From Punica granatum (lineage: Eukaryota > Streptophyta > Magnoliopsida > Myrtales > Lythraceae), in NCBI RefSeq assembly GCF_007655135.1, contig NC_045128.1:38391885-38455884 (forward strand): a DNA stretch of 64,000 nt, read 5' to 3'. How positions within the stretch are numbered: the first letter of the stretch is position 1; the number at the start of each line of letters is the position of its first letter. A model generated the notes under the pieces. The model searched no databases. It worked only from the letters and a program-made list of their open reading frames with translations, and was not told the origin of the DNA. Shown piece by piece: positions 34,955 through 47,344 of this stretch. The position numbers were made by a program, and so were the translations under genes.

Positions 34955-36590
34955 GGAAGGGGTAAATTTGGAATTTTATGTTTATCTGGAAAAATAGGCG
35001 AATAAATTTCTTTTTTTCTGGAAGATGCTCAACCACCGGTTAGGAATTATTTTAGAAAAAAAATATTACATATGATAAAAACAAATTAAAGATGAGATCA
35101 GAAGTCGATAGAGAGCACGAAATGGTACGGCACATAGGTTTGCATACATATGTCTCATGCTTAATTAGCCGATCGTTGCCATTGAAATCATTCAACTTTT
35201 CTAGAAGCCTATTAACGATATCGTTGAGACCAAAAGGAATTTCGTTGGACCACATAAGTTCCCTTTCTAATTAATTAAGGATATTAACTTTGAAAGAAAC
35301 GGATCGTAGAATTTTAGATCTCAAAATTATGTTCCGAACGCTTTCCAATTAGCGAATTGTTTTTCAAACTAAATACTATTTCGGATTCACATTATGATTA
35401 GTAGTGTATTTCTCTATCTGGACTTTTTTCGAGCATGCAACTATATACAGTTATTGCACGACCCCGAAAGAATCGCACCCGTGGAAAAACGTACCTATTG
35501 GTTCATGAGAGACCCCGTCCACTTGAAATTTAGTCTCTTTTTCATGTGCTTATGCAGTGCCTAGCTATATGCGTATCTATATATATGATCCCTCTAACAT
35601 CTTCGGAGTTTCCGAAAAAAAAGACTACTTTTAGCACGAGACACTAAATAATATCCTATGGTGGGACACTAATCTTATCTATTAGATATTCCAACATGAA
35701 ATCTTGGCTATTCATAAATTACATATTTTGCCCTTCAAATTGTAGTCATTCAACTATTAATTTAGCGGTTTTTGCCGACAATAATTTGTACTCGTCCCTC
35801 ACTCATCCGACAAATGGCCCAATTACATCGTCACACATGTTCACACTCGAAAACAAATGCAATCGGGTAATAGGCGAGACCCGACCCTAATTAATCGAAC
35901 TAATACCGAACTGATAATCTGGTTTTTTGCAAATCCGATTTGATGTTATTTATTCAATCGGTTTGCTCGGTTTTTCATTGGTTCATTCTATCATTTTTCT
36001 AATCAGTTTCTTTTGTTTCTCGTTGGTTCATTCTACCGTTTTTTTATTCCGATCACCACGTTCGATCATCATCTAGCAATTGATACGGAGATTTCGGCCT
36101 TTTCGATCATCAAATTTTTTCCACAAACAACCAGTTTTTGTATTTTTTTTGTACCTAATTGAAAATTTTATTCACCGGAATTGAAACTTCAACTCCCTCA
36201 TCAATTTTACGATGCTTTCAATATGAAAAAAGTCCCATGCCGGATGTCCCGTCGTTGCAACGAGAAACTAGTTTCGATTACTATGGCCAATTCCTATCGA
36301 TATGTTTTGCTTCACTTTGTCAAACAGCGCCATGGCTAAAGGCTTCCAGTTGTATTTTGAAAGAGTTTGTCGGAGGCCAGACATATTGATCTTGCTCTTT
36401 TTTTTTCCCAACTTCCGATCAATTTTTTGTTTTGGCAACGATAGTTTCCTTATATTATTCCCTAATATTGAGGGATATTTTGCAATTTCTTTTTGGTAAG
36501 TTGATATTTTTCAAGGATATTTTGTTCGTTACTTGTGTTAATTTTTCTTCCTAAAACTATTTTGTATTATTGGTTCGAGCTAGTTGTCTT
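34955..36590. other. Gene-poor stretch upstream of the PSK gene
   Basis: No gene recognised. Probably contains the PSK promoter in its first few hundred bases. Confidence 0.35.
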
Positions 36591-36597
36591 GTATGCT

Positions 36598-37862
36598 AGA
36601 GCTCATTTGTGTTATAAATAGTCGTACAAATATAAATGTCTTTAGAAGGGAAAATGAAAGTATCAGTGAAGATGATCCTAATAAAAAAAACTAATAATTT
36701 CTTATATTTATACATTGGCATAAGCCAATTTTATAATTTGTTTAAGCAAAATCCAACTAAAGGGATAACATCGAGTAATTATTAAAGACTTCGAGCAATA
36801 ATTATTTTGGTCGATTGAATGACTTGCCAAGGCTGACCTTCATATTATATTCTTATTTATAGTCTCGACTATTGATGAATGCAGCCATGATGACGACCAT
36901 TTTATAGAAACAAATATTTGGAATATAGTTAACATTTATTTTGTGTATTTATGTTGGCACAAACTAATTGCAATGTATGTCAGAGCTCATTTGTGCTATA
37001 AATAATCTTAGGGATATAAATTTCTTTAGGAAGAAAAACAAAAATATCAGTGAAAAGGACCTTGATGAAAAACTAATAAGTTCATATATTTATATATTGG
37101 CCTATACCAATTCTATAATTCGCTTAAACAAATATAACTAAAGAAATAGCATTGAGTAATTGTTAAAAACTTAGATCAATACTGAATTTGGTTGATTAAA
37201 TGACTTGCTAAGGGCGGCCTCAAATTATATTCCTATTTATTGTCTCAATGGTTGATGAATGTAGCAATGATAAAGATCATCTGATAGAACAAATATTTGG
37301 AACAAAACTAACTTTTATTTTGCTTCTTTATATTGGCTTAAGCTAATTGTCATGTTTGCCAGAACTCATTTGTGCTATAAATCAGTGTTATTAGAACCAG
37401 ATCGGATGGTGAACCGGAAGGGGTATGGGTTTATGGGTCCAACTGAGGGTTCGATGGATCGGACTGCATGTTTAATTAAAATAAAATAGATATTCATATT
37501 ATTAAAACAATTATGATAATTAAAATAGAAATATGATGATTTCAAAGAAATATAATGATAGTATAAAAAAATGTCTATATTTAATATTTCTTACTCGAAA
37601 ATAAATATTGGATTTTAATAAGTATTTAAAAGTAAAGTTAAAAAAACAAGAAAATAGTGGTGGCTTGATTGGTAGCATGCTAGTACGGGAAGCTAGAGGT
37701 CATGGGTTCAAATCTTTACACAGCCTAGCAAATTTTTATACTAAATAGGAAACCCATAGAATCAGCCGATTCAATGGTCTTGGCCAATTATATATTGATC
37801 TTGGCCAATTCTATGATCCGTTTAAGCAAATCTAACTAAAAGGATAATGGCGAAGTTATTAT
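36598..37862. repeat. Tandem repeat, ~380-bp unit, interrupted by a hAT element
   Basis: The landmark AGAGCTCATTTGTG(T/C)TATAAAT occurs at 36598, 36982 and, as AGAACTC..., 37361, giving spacings of 384 and 379 bases. Units 1 and 2 are complete and clearly alike along their length. Unit 3 breaks at 37382 where a hAT element begins and resumes after it (CCAATTCTATGATCCGTTTAAGC near 37815, matching CCAATTCTATAATTCGCTTAAAC in unit 2). Confidence 0.6.
37383..37785 (-). mobile_element. hAT-type MITE, copy 1, one end lost
   Basis: Same family as the complete element at 55294-55811, in opposite orientation. It starts with the hAT-like terminus CAGTGTTATTAGAACC at 37383 and aligns along its length to the other copy, but stops after CGATTCAATGG near 37785 without the second terminus. 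It contains a tRNA-like pair of RNA polymerase III boxes on the plus strand: TGGCTTGATTGG (37661-37672) and GGTTCAAATC (37705-37714), 32 bases apart. Confidence 0.65.
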
Positions 37863-39891
37863 ACGGTTAAAAGTAAATGGCGGTTAGATGAATCGTGTTT
37901 TTCATATGCTTTACTTATTTTTCTAAATTTAATTTACCTTTTTAATTCCATAATTTTAGGGATAGTGATCCCATAAAAACTAATATTCCATAATTATTTT
38001 TTTCCAGATTTTTTTGGGACAACTGAAAAGAAAAGGCAGCCATTCGTTTAGCGAAAGCTGCCATCGACGACGGCATTCATAATCTTTAAAATATATTGAG
38101 CCTTATTGCAACAATCTCGTTTTCTTTCCACAATCTTGTTGTGATTTCATAAATTTGCATACCGCCATGCTATGTTCGTCCAACTCCGATCTTCGTCCAA
38201 TTGCACAACAAAACCACCACTAGTGGTCATCTTTAACACGTCAGAGCATGGCCGTACATAAATCGTTCATGAAATTTAATCATAAGTTGACTAAATTCAT
38301 TTGTTTGATTCACTTGATTATGTATTGTTTCATCTGGTTGTAATTCACCAAATGAAAACCTAAGTTCGTGTTTCTATTCTCTGGCGATGATGGATGCCAT
38401 GGCCGACGATGCTGTTTCAGAAGAATAATTAAATGTTTAAATCGAGTTTACGAATCAAACCGATAAATCCGAGCTGATTTAATTATGAATAGCTTTGTAT
38501 TATGCCGATTTCTTAAAAAACCGTTTAGTTCAAAAAAATCTGGTCAGATTTGTCATGGTTCAGGTAGGAACTGTTAAAGGGTCGGATAGTAATTGTGACA
38601 TGTGTCGCCGTCTACCTGCGATAATCAATCAAACATATTTGATTGTTTTAGAATGTGACATGATGATATTGTAATAAGATTGAAAAAATTACGGGTTAAA
38701 ATGTAAGTTTTAATACTTAAAGGGTGAAATAAGTATATGTCTCACCAAGAGACATTATTTAGTGTCCCATGTTAGAATTTTCCCCCAAAAAATGGTTGTG
38801 GTCTAATCCGAAAAACAATAATTACTATAATAGCTTTTTAATAATAGAAAATATATTGAGTTATTGGCATTTGGATGAGAATATTTAGGTTTCGTCAACG
38901 CGTTTGCTTTACCATCATATCACATTTAACGGTCCCTCTGGGCCTCAGGATGGAAAAATATAAAGCGGCGCCCGCGTTTCTAAAAGCTTTGTGTTTTGAG
39001 TTCGTTCACATGAATCGATATATGGTACTGCACATTATTACCATATATATATATATATATAATTTAATTAGGTGGTCCCTTCTTATATAATTTACACTCT
39101 ATATATATATATATGTCTCCATCTATATATATGTATATATATGTGACATACATACATACAAATATCCGCTAGCTCATGCAACTATACAAATTTTACACAA
39201 AATTAGATACATATAATTATATCAATATGTACTAGACAGATATATATATGTCCGTCAGTGCGTGTAACTTCAGTATACATATACACAAACGCCCATATAA
39301 ATTAGGTATTAAGATATATAGGAGTTGACCATTGAAGAACTGCCCATTTTTATAATTAAAGTCAGATGTCGGCAAGCATGACGTGAGTTGGGAGTCGGCA
39401 TGAAACTAAGCGGGGGGTGGGCAAATTTCCATTATTCCTAACATGCATGTGATTTGATTTCCGATTTTCGTCTCCAGTTTTATATTTTAATTATCAGTTT
39501 GTACAGATAATACGCCCATAGTTGCGGGAACTTCATGTTCATGTAAAAGAAAAAATTAGCTTATTATATATTGACCGCATGCTGGTCCAAATGACAAAAT
39601 ATGCAGGATTGATATATATATATATATGTATGTATGTATATATATTTCTTGGTTCTGCAATTGAAGAGTTCTCTGGGGCCATAAGTTTTGCAATTGTGTA
39701 TTCAATAGTGTGGCATGTTGGTGGGTTGGTTGGTTTAGAACAAAAGGTAAAAGAATCAATACATGTGTGTGCGCGCGCGTATGTATTCAATTCATGAGGT
39801 TTTCATTTGTTGAATAAAATGTTAAAAAAGAAGGTTCTAATTTGGTCAGAATATTTTGTGGTAACTTCACTGCCAAGTTATCGTATAATAT
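37863..39891. other. Gene-poor stretch
   Basis: No gene recognised. (TA)n microsatellites at about 39040-39060, 39100-39115 and 39609-39627; a short perfect inverted repeat (GGCAGC...GCTGCC) near 38034-38063. Confidence 0.35.
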
Positions 39892-39900
39892 ATAAATAAA
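39892..39900 (+). repeat. Target-site duplication, left (ATAAATAAA)
   Basis: Nine bases identical to 40893-40901, directly abutting the element at 39901-40892. Confidence 0.9.
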
Positions 39901-40892
39901 GGATTAATTGCACCGATGGTCCAAAAGGTTTTATAAATGTTTCAAGTTGGTCCAAAATATTTTTTTGGTAACTTGATGGTACATTAAGTTTCAAAACCAT
40001 TTCAATATGGTACATTCTGTCATCTTACGCTTGACGCTTTTATACTCCAAACTTTTTAAAATTGTAAAATGATCCAATTTTTTGAACTTTTTCAATTTTG
40101 TCCCAACTCCCCTCTCTCCTCCACTATTCATCGTCTTCCTCCTCCCCCTCCACTGTTCTTCCTCCCGCTCCCCTCTATTCAACTTGGCAAGTTCCCGTCC
40201 AACGACCCCTAGAGATCCTCGTAGAACGACGCTGTGGCGGTGGGGTTGAGCTCGCCCCGCCGATCGCTCCATCGATGACACCTCGAAGACGATGACGAGG
40301 ACGAAGACGAGGGCAATGGTGATGGCCAGGGAGGCCCACGGCAGGACGTCCTGGTTGAGCCCGAGTAGGGAAGGATGACCATTGTCGCTGCCCCGAGCGT
40401 CAAGGTGCAGAACACCCACCTGAAGGTCATTATCCCGTCCGCGACCACCGGCTTGATTGCCCCCATCGTCCCGCCCTGTGAGACAGCAGAGAATCGAAGA
40501 CAGAGGGGAGGGTTTGCAGGGCCGTCGGATTGAAGGGGCGGATCTCGGAGGTTGTTCGACGGGAACTCGACAGAGGGTAGGTTTTACAGGGCCGTCAGAT
40601 CGGAGGGGCGGATCTTGGGGGCCGTTGGACGGGAACTCACTGGAACTTGCAAAAGAGAGAGAAAGTCGAGAAGGAAGAGAGAGAATATGGGGCAAAATTG
40701 AAAAAGTTCAAAAAATTTAGGTGGTTTTGTAATTTTAAAAATTTGGAGTATAACGGCGTCAAACTTAAGATGACGGAATGTACCATATTGAAATGGTTTT
40801 GAAACTTAATGTACCATCAAGTTACAAAAAAAACATTTTGGACCAACTTGAAACATTTATGAAACCTTTTGAACTACCGGTGCAATTTATCC
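39901..40892. mobile_element. Mutator-like element (Pack-MULE) with captured gene fragment
   Basis: A 992-base element with about 200-base terminal inverted repeats. The left end begins GGATTAATTGCACCGATGG; the inverse of the right end begins GGATAAATTGCACCGGTAG; they stay alignable through the GACAAAATTGAAAAAGTTC region. It is flanked by a perfect 9-base target duplication, the Mutator signature. The interior (about 40100-40690) is GC-rich, unlike the surroundings, and holds part of a SIP1 aquaporin gene plus a ~70-base tandem duplication (ACAGGGCCGTC-GAT-GGGGCGGATCT units near 40515 and 40588). No transposase is present, so it is non-autonomous. Confidence 0.9.
40209..40466 (-). pseudogene. 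Captured SIP1-type aquaporin first-exon fragment
   Basis: Inside the Mutator-like element. From ATG 40466 the sequence reads MGAIKPVVADGIMTFRWVFC and TLGAATMVI, the start of a SIP1 (small basic intrinsic protein) aquaporin. A one-base shift then carries the match as LLGLNQDVLPWASLAITIAL and VFVLVIVF (next membrane helix). A second shift gives GELNPTATASFY, the first pore loop with the SIP1-specific NPT in place of NPA. The two frameshifts and loss of the remaining exons make it non-functional. SIP1 proteins are ER aquaporins; the donor gene is not in this window. Confidence 0.8.
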
Positions 40893-40901
40893 ATAAATAA
40901 A
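40893..40901 (+). repeat. Target-site duplication, right (ATAAATAAA)
   Basis: Matches 39892-39900 exactly. Confidence 0.9.
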
Positions 40902-42602
40902 TCTTATCATAAATCTACCTTTTCTTGCATCCTCACGAGATCTAACCTCCATATCAACTACCTCATCCATCGTCAATCACATATATCCTTCCAAATGAAA
41001 GGAGGACGATGCATGCATGCAGTTTTCTTAGATTACATAAATTGATTATGGAATAGGTCGTTTTCACTTGGATGAATATTCACGTGCTTAAAATCACCTT
41101 TTATTTACCTTATTTAATAAACGAGCATCTCCATGCTAATCAACAAAGAAGACAAAAAAATTAAAGAAATAAATAAAAAGTGGGCACGCGGCTCCTCACT
41201 CAAAGTTTCACTTTCCTTTCCCTTCCATCTCCCCTAGAGCCTTAAAAATTAAAAGCGTTGGTCAGTTTTGGAGTTGTTAAGTTGTTATTAGCGTGGGTTG
41301 TTTTAACTTGTATTGGACTATGTTCTTATCAATGTACCTATAAAAGAAAAGTTCTTATCAATGCGTTATTTAGACTTGTTATTTGCTTTGTAGTTGTTCT
41401 GGATTTTTGCATTGATTAGTAATGGATTATATTCCTTGAACTTAAATATATATTCTTTTTATTTTCGATCTCCGAAAAACCACTAGAAAACCGAAATTAT
41501 GGGTGGTCGGTTTTTTATATCATCAAATGTTTTTCGGGTGGGTTTTTTTATATTGAAAAAATCGGTCTGAACTAAACAGGGACCACAATTTTTTAGAAAA
41601 AACCACCTGTACTCACCATTTACACCCCTACTTGTGATGATCAATGATCAGTGATCTGTAAAACTATCGTTAAGACTTTAGATAAGGTCCGTATAAAAAA
41701 CCCTAAAATCCTAAAACCGTAAAATCTTCGACATTAAAGTCGAGCTGGGCTAAACTAAACTTTAAATTGAGCTTGGACCTCCTTACCTTATTAAGACAAT
41801 TGAAGCCATTGGACGCTTATGCATCTGACAGAGTCCAATGGGCCGACAACGCCGAAAGCCATCAAGACCGAACGCACGTGCAGAACACGTGCGGCCACCG
41901 TCGTCCTCCATCTCCCCACTCTCCATCTTCCTTGTGATGGAAGAAGAAGACCCATTCCATCCTCTCCTCCGTTCTCCGCTCAACGCTTCCCCTTGGGACA
42001 CCCAGCACCGCCGGTCCCGCCACCGCTGCTCGCCACTCTAAGCTCCGACTCGGCCTCAACTCCGCCAATAACCGATCGGATCACCCGTCTGCTCATCTCT
42101 CTCCGCCACTCAAGCTCGCCGGAGCTCGAGGTCCAGCCGCACTGATTCTCTCTTCTCGTGCGTAACTATAATCCATTGATCTGTAATAAATCTCTAGCTT
42201 TATGCATCTGCAGAAGATGATGCGTAATTAAGCTGAAAATTCAGCTGGTGTAGGGATCACATGCTGCTTTCTTGTCAGTTAAGGTTGTTCTCTATGTTCA
42301 TTAACGTCGCATAGGGCTTGATTGTCCTGAGGTTGATTCGAGTTGCTCGTCGGATTTCCTATAGGAGAAATTTTTTTGTCCCAATAGGGGAAATGGATCT
42401 TCCTTCATGATTCCCATATAAAAAAAGAATCTTGAAGGAGAGTCGGCAGACATCCTTGTGTTATTCATAGCCGAGTATACAAATGATTTGTCGGATTTGC
42501 AAATAGGCATATTTCGGCGTAATTAGTGTGAGTGTGCATGGTTGTTGATGCCAATGATTTTATCTCAAAGCTCATCTATTTTATGGCATTTTTGTTCCAG
42601 CC
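40902..42602. other. Intergenic stretch and 5' leader of YIF1
   Basis: No separate gene supported. A GC-richer portion at about 41800-42160 is probably promoter and 5' UTR of YIF1. A leader intron is plausible: donor CGTGC|GTAACTAT near 42163 and acceptor TTTGTTCCAG|CC just before the start codon. Confidence 0.4.
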
Positions 42603-44445
42603 ATGTATAACACTGCAGGTCTGCAGCAAGGGGTTCCTCATCCGCAGGCTGCTGCTCAGCCTAATCCATTTGGAAATGCGTTCTATGGAGCTAGTTCAGG
42701 ACTTATAAAAGGTGGTCTTGGAGCATATGGAGAGAAAATTTTGGGTTCTAGCTCTGAATACGTGCAAAGCAATGTAAGTACGATATCGATACTCTAAATG
42801 ATCATGCTGTTTTTTGCTTTATGGAAAGTAAATTTCATGTAGAGTAGATTTCAACAGCAGAGCTTGGGTGTTAAAACTTTTCTCGTCTTGACTGAAAATC
42901 AATCTTAAAGTACTGGTATCTATTGCGTTTTTCTTTGGGGTCTATCCAATCACAAAAAACTTCCTTCTTGGACGAGTCTGAGTAGTATTTACTGTTGACA
43001 ATGAGTTTTAGCTTTGATTAGTTCTGAGGCTTACTAGCGTCTTAGCAGTCAAGGCAAAACCTCAAGGGATGATGTATGTCAAAAAGTAGATGTATTTTAT
43101 TCTGTATGGAAAATTATTCCAATTGGCTGCATAAGTTTGACGATATAAACAAAAATGATAAAGGAAATTACTTTCCAGTGTGATGCATTCAGTAAATAAT
43201 ATGTACGTGAAGTTTTCTCCTGCAATACTCTTTTTGGTAATAACTTAGGTCATTTGAAGGAGCCCCATCATTTTTATGTGTTGAGATTGAGATTCAAAAG
43301 GTAGTTTCATGAGCTTCGCTTTGAGGTCCTTCATCTTCCTAAAGTATTTTTACCCATTTTGAGTTTAATTAACATGTAAAACTGCAAAGACTCCCATAAG
43401 CACATTTTCTGTTTATATGGTTCCCAATATCATTTCCTAGCTTGACTACCATCCACTCCAAGAAAAGGGCAAATTATTGACACATAGTAATACTTGAAAT
43501 TCAAAAACCATATATCCTGCTGATGCATATAACTTCTATGGATGTTCTAGTTTGATTGTTGCTGTTAGCTCTGTGATGAAGGTGTTTACTCTCTTTCGAT
43601 ACAGATAAGCAGATACTTCTCCGATCCTCAGTATTATTTCCAAGTGAATGATCAATACGTGAGGAACAAATTGAAGGTGGTTTTATTTCCATTCCTTCAC
43701 AGGGTGAGCTCCATATCTTGATCTTAACTTCAGACATCCATAAGGAAGGTTTTCTTGCCCTGTTGATAATCTTTGTATTTTACTTTACTCAGGGTCACTG
43801 GACAAGGATAACGGAGCCTGTTGGGGGCAGGCTTTCTTATAAACCCCCAATTTACGACATCAATGCCCCTGACTTGTACATCCCGTTTATGGCATTCGGC
43901 ACCTATGTTGTTCTTGCTGGCTTCTCTTTGGGGCTTCAGGGGAAGTAAGTGTAATTCACTTTTTCTGTTTGGATACATCTGGATTTCTTTAAATCACATG
44001 AACGAAAGAGACCAAGTATGTGAATAAACCTTAAAATATGAATACTATTAATTCCAGGTTCAGCCCCGAAGCTCTCAACTGGCTATTTGCGAAGGGACTG
44101 CTGGGGTGGTTCTTACAAGTGGCTCTCCTCAAGGTGACTCTCCTCTCGCTTGGGAGTGGGGAGGCTCCCTTACTGGACATCGTGGCCTACGCAGGCTACA
44201 CCTTCACAGGCCTGGCCATCGCGGTACTGGGGAAAATCCTAATCAGGTACATGTACTATGTCCTGATGCCGTGGACCTGCCTGTGCATGGGGATCTTCCT
44301 TGTGAAGACCATGAAGAGGGTCCTGTTCGCTGAGGTGAGGAGCTACGACTCAAGCAGGCACCATTACCTCCTATTGTTCATTGCTCTTGCCCAGTTCCCG
44401 ATCTTCTCGTGGCTGGGCAACATTACTGTCAATTGGCTCTTTTGA
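42603..44445 (+). CDS. YIF1: YIF1 family ER-Golgi membrane protein, 4 exons
   Basis: Exons 42603-42773, 43605-43703, 43793-43944 and 44058-44445 join in phase to 269 aa, the usual plant YIF1 length. The N-terminal cytosolic part is Gln/Pro/Gly-rich ([20 protein letters not shown]), followed by [20 protein letters not shown] and the hallmark block around [20 protein letters not shown] and [16 protein letters not shown]. About five hydrophobic segments fill the C-terminal half, ending in [16 protein letters not shown]1 partners YIP1-family proteins and Rab GTPases in vesicle traffic between ER and Golgi. All introns are GT-AG. The start ATG directly follows a probable leader-intron acceptor. 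Confidence 0.93.
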
Positions 44446-45787
44446 TGCTGTTGGTTGCAACCAGTGATATTTAGTACTGGTGAATGAGACCTGTTATGTA
44501 GCAAAATTTTGTGGTACATAAGCTTATGCACTTTCGATTGCCCTCCCATTTTATGGTATTATAGATAGATATCCAACCATAAACTTTAGATTTGAAGATA
44601 TGACCGCCTACTGCTATGCAGATCGAGCTAATTTGCAGCCATGCGTCTCCTTCCATGCATACTTGGATCGCGAATTGAAACTTGGCTGTGATATAAAACC
44701 GAGCAATGTGCATGTTTCGTCTTTTAGCCTTCCTATGTAAGACACTTGTGTGGGTCCAAATATGCTCTGATGGCACGGCGAAGGCGTCTTCTTCTGAAAT
44801 CGACTTCCTTCTCAATCCCAAAGAGTTCATATATTCTTTTGTAACTACTCAGTCATGGATGATGGCTCTCATAATGGAGTAATGATATGCGGTCTGGGAA
44901 CTTTAATCTAAAAAATGTAGAGGTTCTCGTCGGGTTGTTCATTGTGCTTTGCTTTCCAATCCTTCGTCCTTCCTAAGCCATGAGATTCTATATTGAACCC
45001 AAAAGAAAAGAGAGTTAATGGAAAGAAAGAAAAACCTAGGAGCTGTTTCGTAATTCCGAAGTTTGTTTTGACACGTGTCACTCCAAAACAAGGCAATGGT
45101 TAGGGATGACAATGGTGTTGGCAAAAAAACCATATCCACATATAACGGCATCACTTTTTACACCATATAATTGTACCAAATGGTTATGGTGTTGATATGA
45201 TTTTTAATTTCAAGAATCACAGCGATGCGGTGCAGATGTGGTTTTGATAAAATATCGCGGATAAAAATTGCACCGCAACCTTTATGTTTAGAGGAATATT
45301 TTAACTTATTTTCCAATGCGAATCTCAATGGTTTCTTAATTAATTTAATAAAAATTAATAAAATTATAGAGATAGAATACTGATAATTTTTATTTATTAG
45401 ATTTTTATATTGTTTATTTCTTTAATTGCTTTGTTTCCTTATTTTTATTTAATTTAATTTTGTGGTGCGGTACGTTGTGGATAACAACGGTTTTTGGCTA
45501 TGGTCTTGAATTTTCAAAATTGCGGTGAATGTGGTGCGGATATGGTGCACGATTTTAGATCACAGTGCGGTTACAGTTCTCGAGATTTCCGCGCCATAAC
45601 CGTACTCTGCCATCCCTTGAAAATAATTTTAAATAAATAAGGATAAATAAATAAAAGGAAAATTAGGTGGAAAAAAGAAAAGGGAAAAATATAAATTGCA
45701 GATAATATATAGAGTCCATTGTATATCCCTTTTGCGAACAGACTGAGCAAACGGAAAATCTTCCCCAAATCGTGAGAGAAGACAATC
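44446..45787. other. YIF1-SKIP22 intergenic region
   Basis: 3' flank of YIF1 and 5' flank of the F-box gene. Includes a possible hAT-like MITE at about 45101-45619. Confidence 0.4.
45101..45619. mobile_element. Possible hAT-like MITE
   Basis: The left end TTAGGGATGACAATGGTG and right end GTACTCTGCCATCCCTTG form a short inverted repeat (AGGGATG-CA) as in many plant hAT-type MITEs. The interior repeats GCGGTG(C/T)GGATATGGT-like words near both ends. No 8-base target duplication found. Confidence 0.35.
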
Positions 45788-47344
45788 ATGAAGCTCCGTC
45801 TCCGATCTCTCGAATCCAAAGAAACCCTAAAACTCGAAGTCCACGATGAATGCCCTCTCCGGCTCCTCAAGCAAATCCTGATTTCCACCTCCTCCTCCTC
45901 CGTCCACCTCTCTCTCAATCGCAGGGACGAGCTCGGCTCCTCCGCCCCCGGCGATGGCGATTCGCTCAAAGCCCTAGGCGTTACCTCCGGGGATCTAATT
46001 TATTACTCCCTTAACCCGAACGCCTTCGCTTTCCCTGCGCAGCAGCAGCAAGAAGCAATTCCAACCCCAGCCCCCAGTTCGTCGGCTACAGTGCCGTGTG
46101 CTGGCGCCATTGCTGTGGAATCTGAAGCAGGTGACACCCTTACCGTCGGTTTGAACCCCATGGCAAGCGACAGTTCTGCGAAAGGAGAGAACTTGGGTCA
46201 TCGGGGCGTGGATTTTGACATGGAAGATGTGGGCGGCCAGGGCGACGCGGAGGAGCAGTCGCAGAGTAGTGAAGGTAAGGGTTTATCTGAGCTTCACGGT
46301 GCTGGATCTGATGCTATGGATGTGGAATTCGATGTGTGTAAGCACTCTGTGCCTTACTTCCTTAGGAGGGTGTTGAGAGAAGAGCTGGGTAAAGATGAGG
46401 TTGAACATAGACTTCTAGTCATTGCGATTCATGCGGTTATGTTAGAATCTGGCTTTGTCGGGTTCAACTCGGTGACTCAGACACGTGCGGATGGTTTCCA
46501 CCTCCCTGATCAGTGGCCCTCTCCGGGTTTTTCCGTCTCGTTGTTGTACAGTCTGCCTGAGCTTCTTGCTGATGGGTCGAATGAGGTTGAGAGTGTGAAT
46601 CTGAAGATTCAGAGTATCGGCCATTACCTGACTGTCTATGGGTCTCTAGCCAAGGGGAAGTCGGGGTTGTATAGGATCTGTCTGGATGAGTACAGGTTTG
46701 CTCCAACTATAGACTTAATGTGGGCTAATTGTGATAAGAAGGATGGAGCGAATTATGGGGATAGTAGCCGAAGTTCATATCCTAATAGTGAAGTTTTTGA
46801 ATTTTGGAAGGTTGTGAAGGACGGGTTGACATTGCCTCTCTTAATAGACCTCTGCGAGAGGGCTAATTTACCGCTCCCATCTTGTCTCATGCGACTTCCA
46901 ACTGAGCTGAAGCTGCAGATTCTGGAGTTGCTTGATATACATGACCTTCTACAAATGGCTCTCGTGAGCAAAGACTTTGGCTACTTGTTATCACATGATG
47001 ATTTCTGGAAGCAGAAATTTCTGAGCGAGTTTGGAGATGTGAAAGACATGCAAGATGTGTCGAACTGGAAACTGGAGTATTTGAAGAGGAAGAGGGACAA
47101 AATCAGTTTGTGCACCTCTTTCCTTGGGGAGAGGCAATCCCGATGGATCAGGCCTGTTCCATTTCAAAGGATGTTGAGGGACCCGGTCCCTTTAGGTTTT
47201 CCTCGCATAATTGGGGGAGATCACGATTGGTTGCCAGGGCTGGGGCCCCCTTCTCTCAATAGGCATGGTGGCTTTCCTCGGCTTTCAATCCTTCGAACTG
47301 CTGGGCGCAGCTGCACCTGCAATCTTGGACGATTAAATCGGTAG
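45788..47344 (+). CDS. SKIP22: F-box protein SKIP22-type with PI31-like domain
   Basis: Intronless 518-codon gene. Residues 1-75 form a ubiquitin-like start (MKLRLRSLESKETLKLEVHD ... DLIYYSL). A low-complexity acidic linker follows. About residues 180-340 are a PI31-type (FP) N-domain (KHSVPYFLRRVLREELGKDE ... GHYLTVYGSL). The F-box is at about 365-412 (LMRLPTELKLQILELLDIHD, LLQMALVSKDF, DDFWKQKFLSEFG). This order is that of SKIP22-type F-box proteins, which bind SKP1/ASK and act in SCF ubiquitin ligases; the FP domain, shared with the proteasome regulator PI31, mediates F-box dimerisation in relatives. The C-terminus has a PRIIGGDHDWLPG segment and a Gly/Pro/Arg-rich tail. A degenerate partial copy lies at 62110-62638. 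Confidence 0.9.
   Translation: MKLRLRSLESKETLKLEVHDECPLRLLKQILISTSSSSVHLSLNRRDELGSSAPGDGDSLKALGVTSGDLIYYSLNPNAFAFPAQQQQEAIPTPAPSSSATVPCAGAIAVESEAGDTLTVGLNPMASDSSAKGENLGHRGVDFDMEDVGGQGDAEEQSQSSEGKGLSELHGAGSDAMDVEFDVCKHSVPYFLRRVLREELGKDEVEHRLLVIAIHAVMLESGFVGFNSVTQTRADGFHLPDQWPSPGFSVSLLYSLPELLADGSNEVESVNLKIQSIGHYLTVYGSLAKGKSGLYRICLDEYRFAPTIDLMWANCDKKDGANYGDSSRSSYPNSEVFEFWKVVKDGLTLPLLIDLCERANLPLPSCLMRLPTELKLQILELLDIHDLLQMALVSKDFGYLLSHDDFWKQKFLSEFGDVKDMQDVSNWKLEYLKRKRDKISLCTSFLGERQSRWIRPVPFQRMLRDPVPLGFPRIIGGDHDWLPGLGPPSLNRHGGFPRLSILRTAGRSCTCNLGRLNR

Noticed and set aside
37655..37725. tRNA gene
   Set aside because: Box A and box B are present but no acceptor stem or anticodon arm can be folded, and the segment is part of a repeated hAT-type element.
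39991..40695. 234-codon minus-strand frame as an intact gene
   Set aside because: It lies within the Mutator-like element, and only a short part matches SIP1 in this frame; the match changes frame twice.
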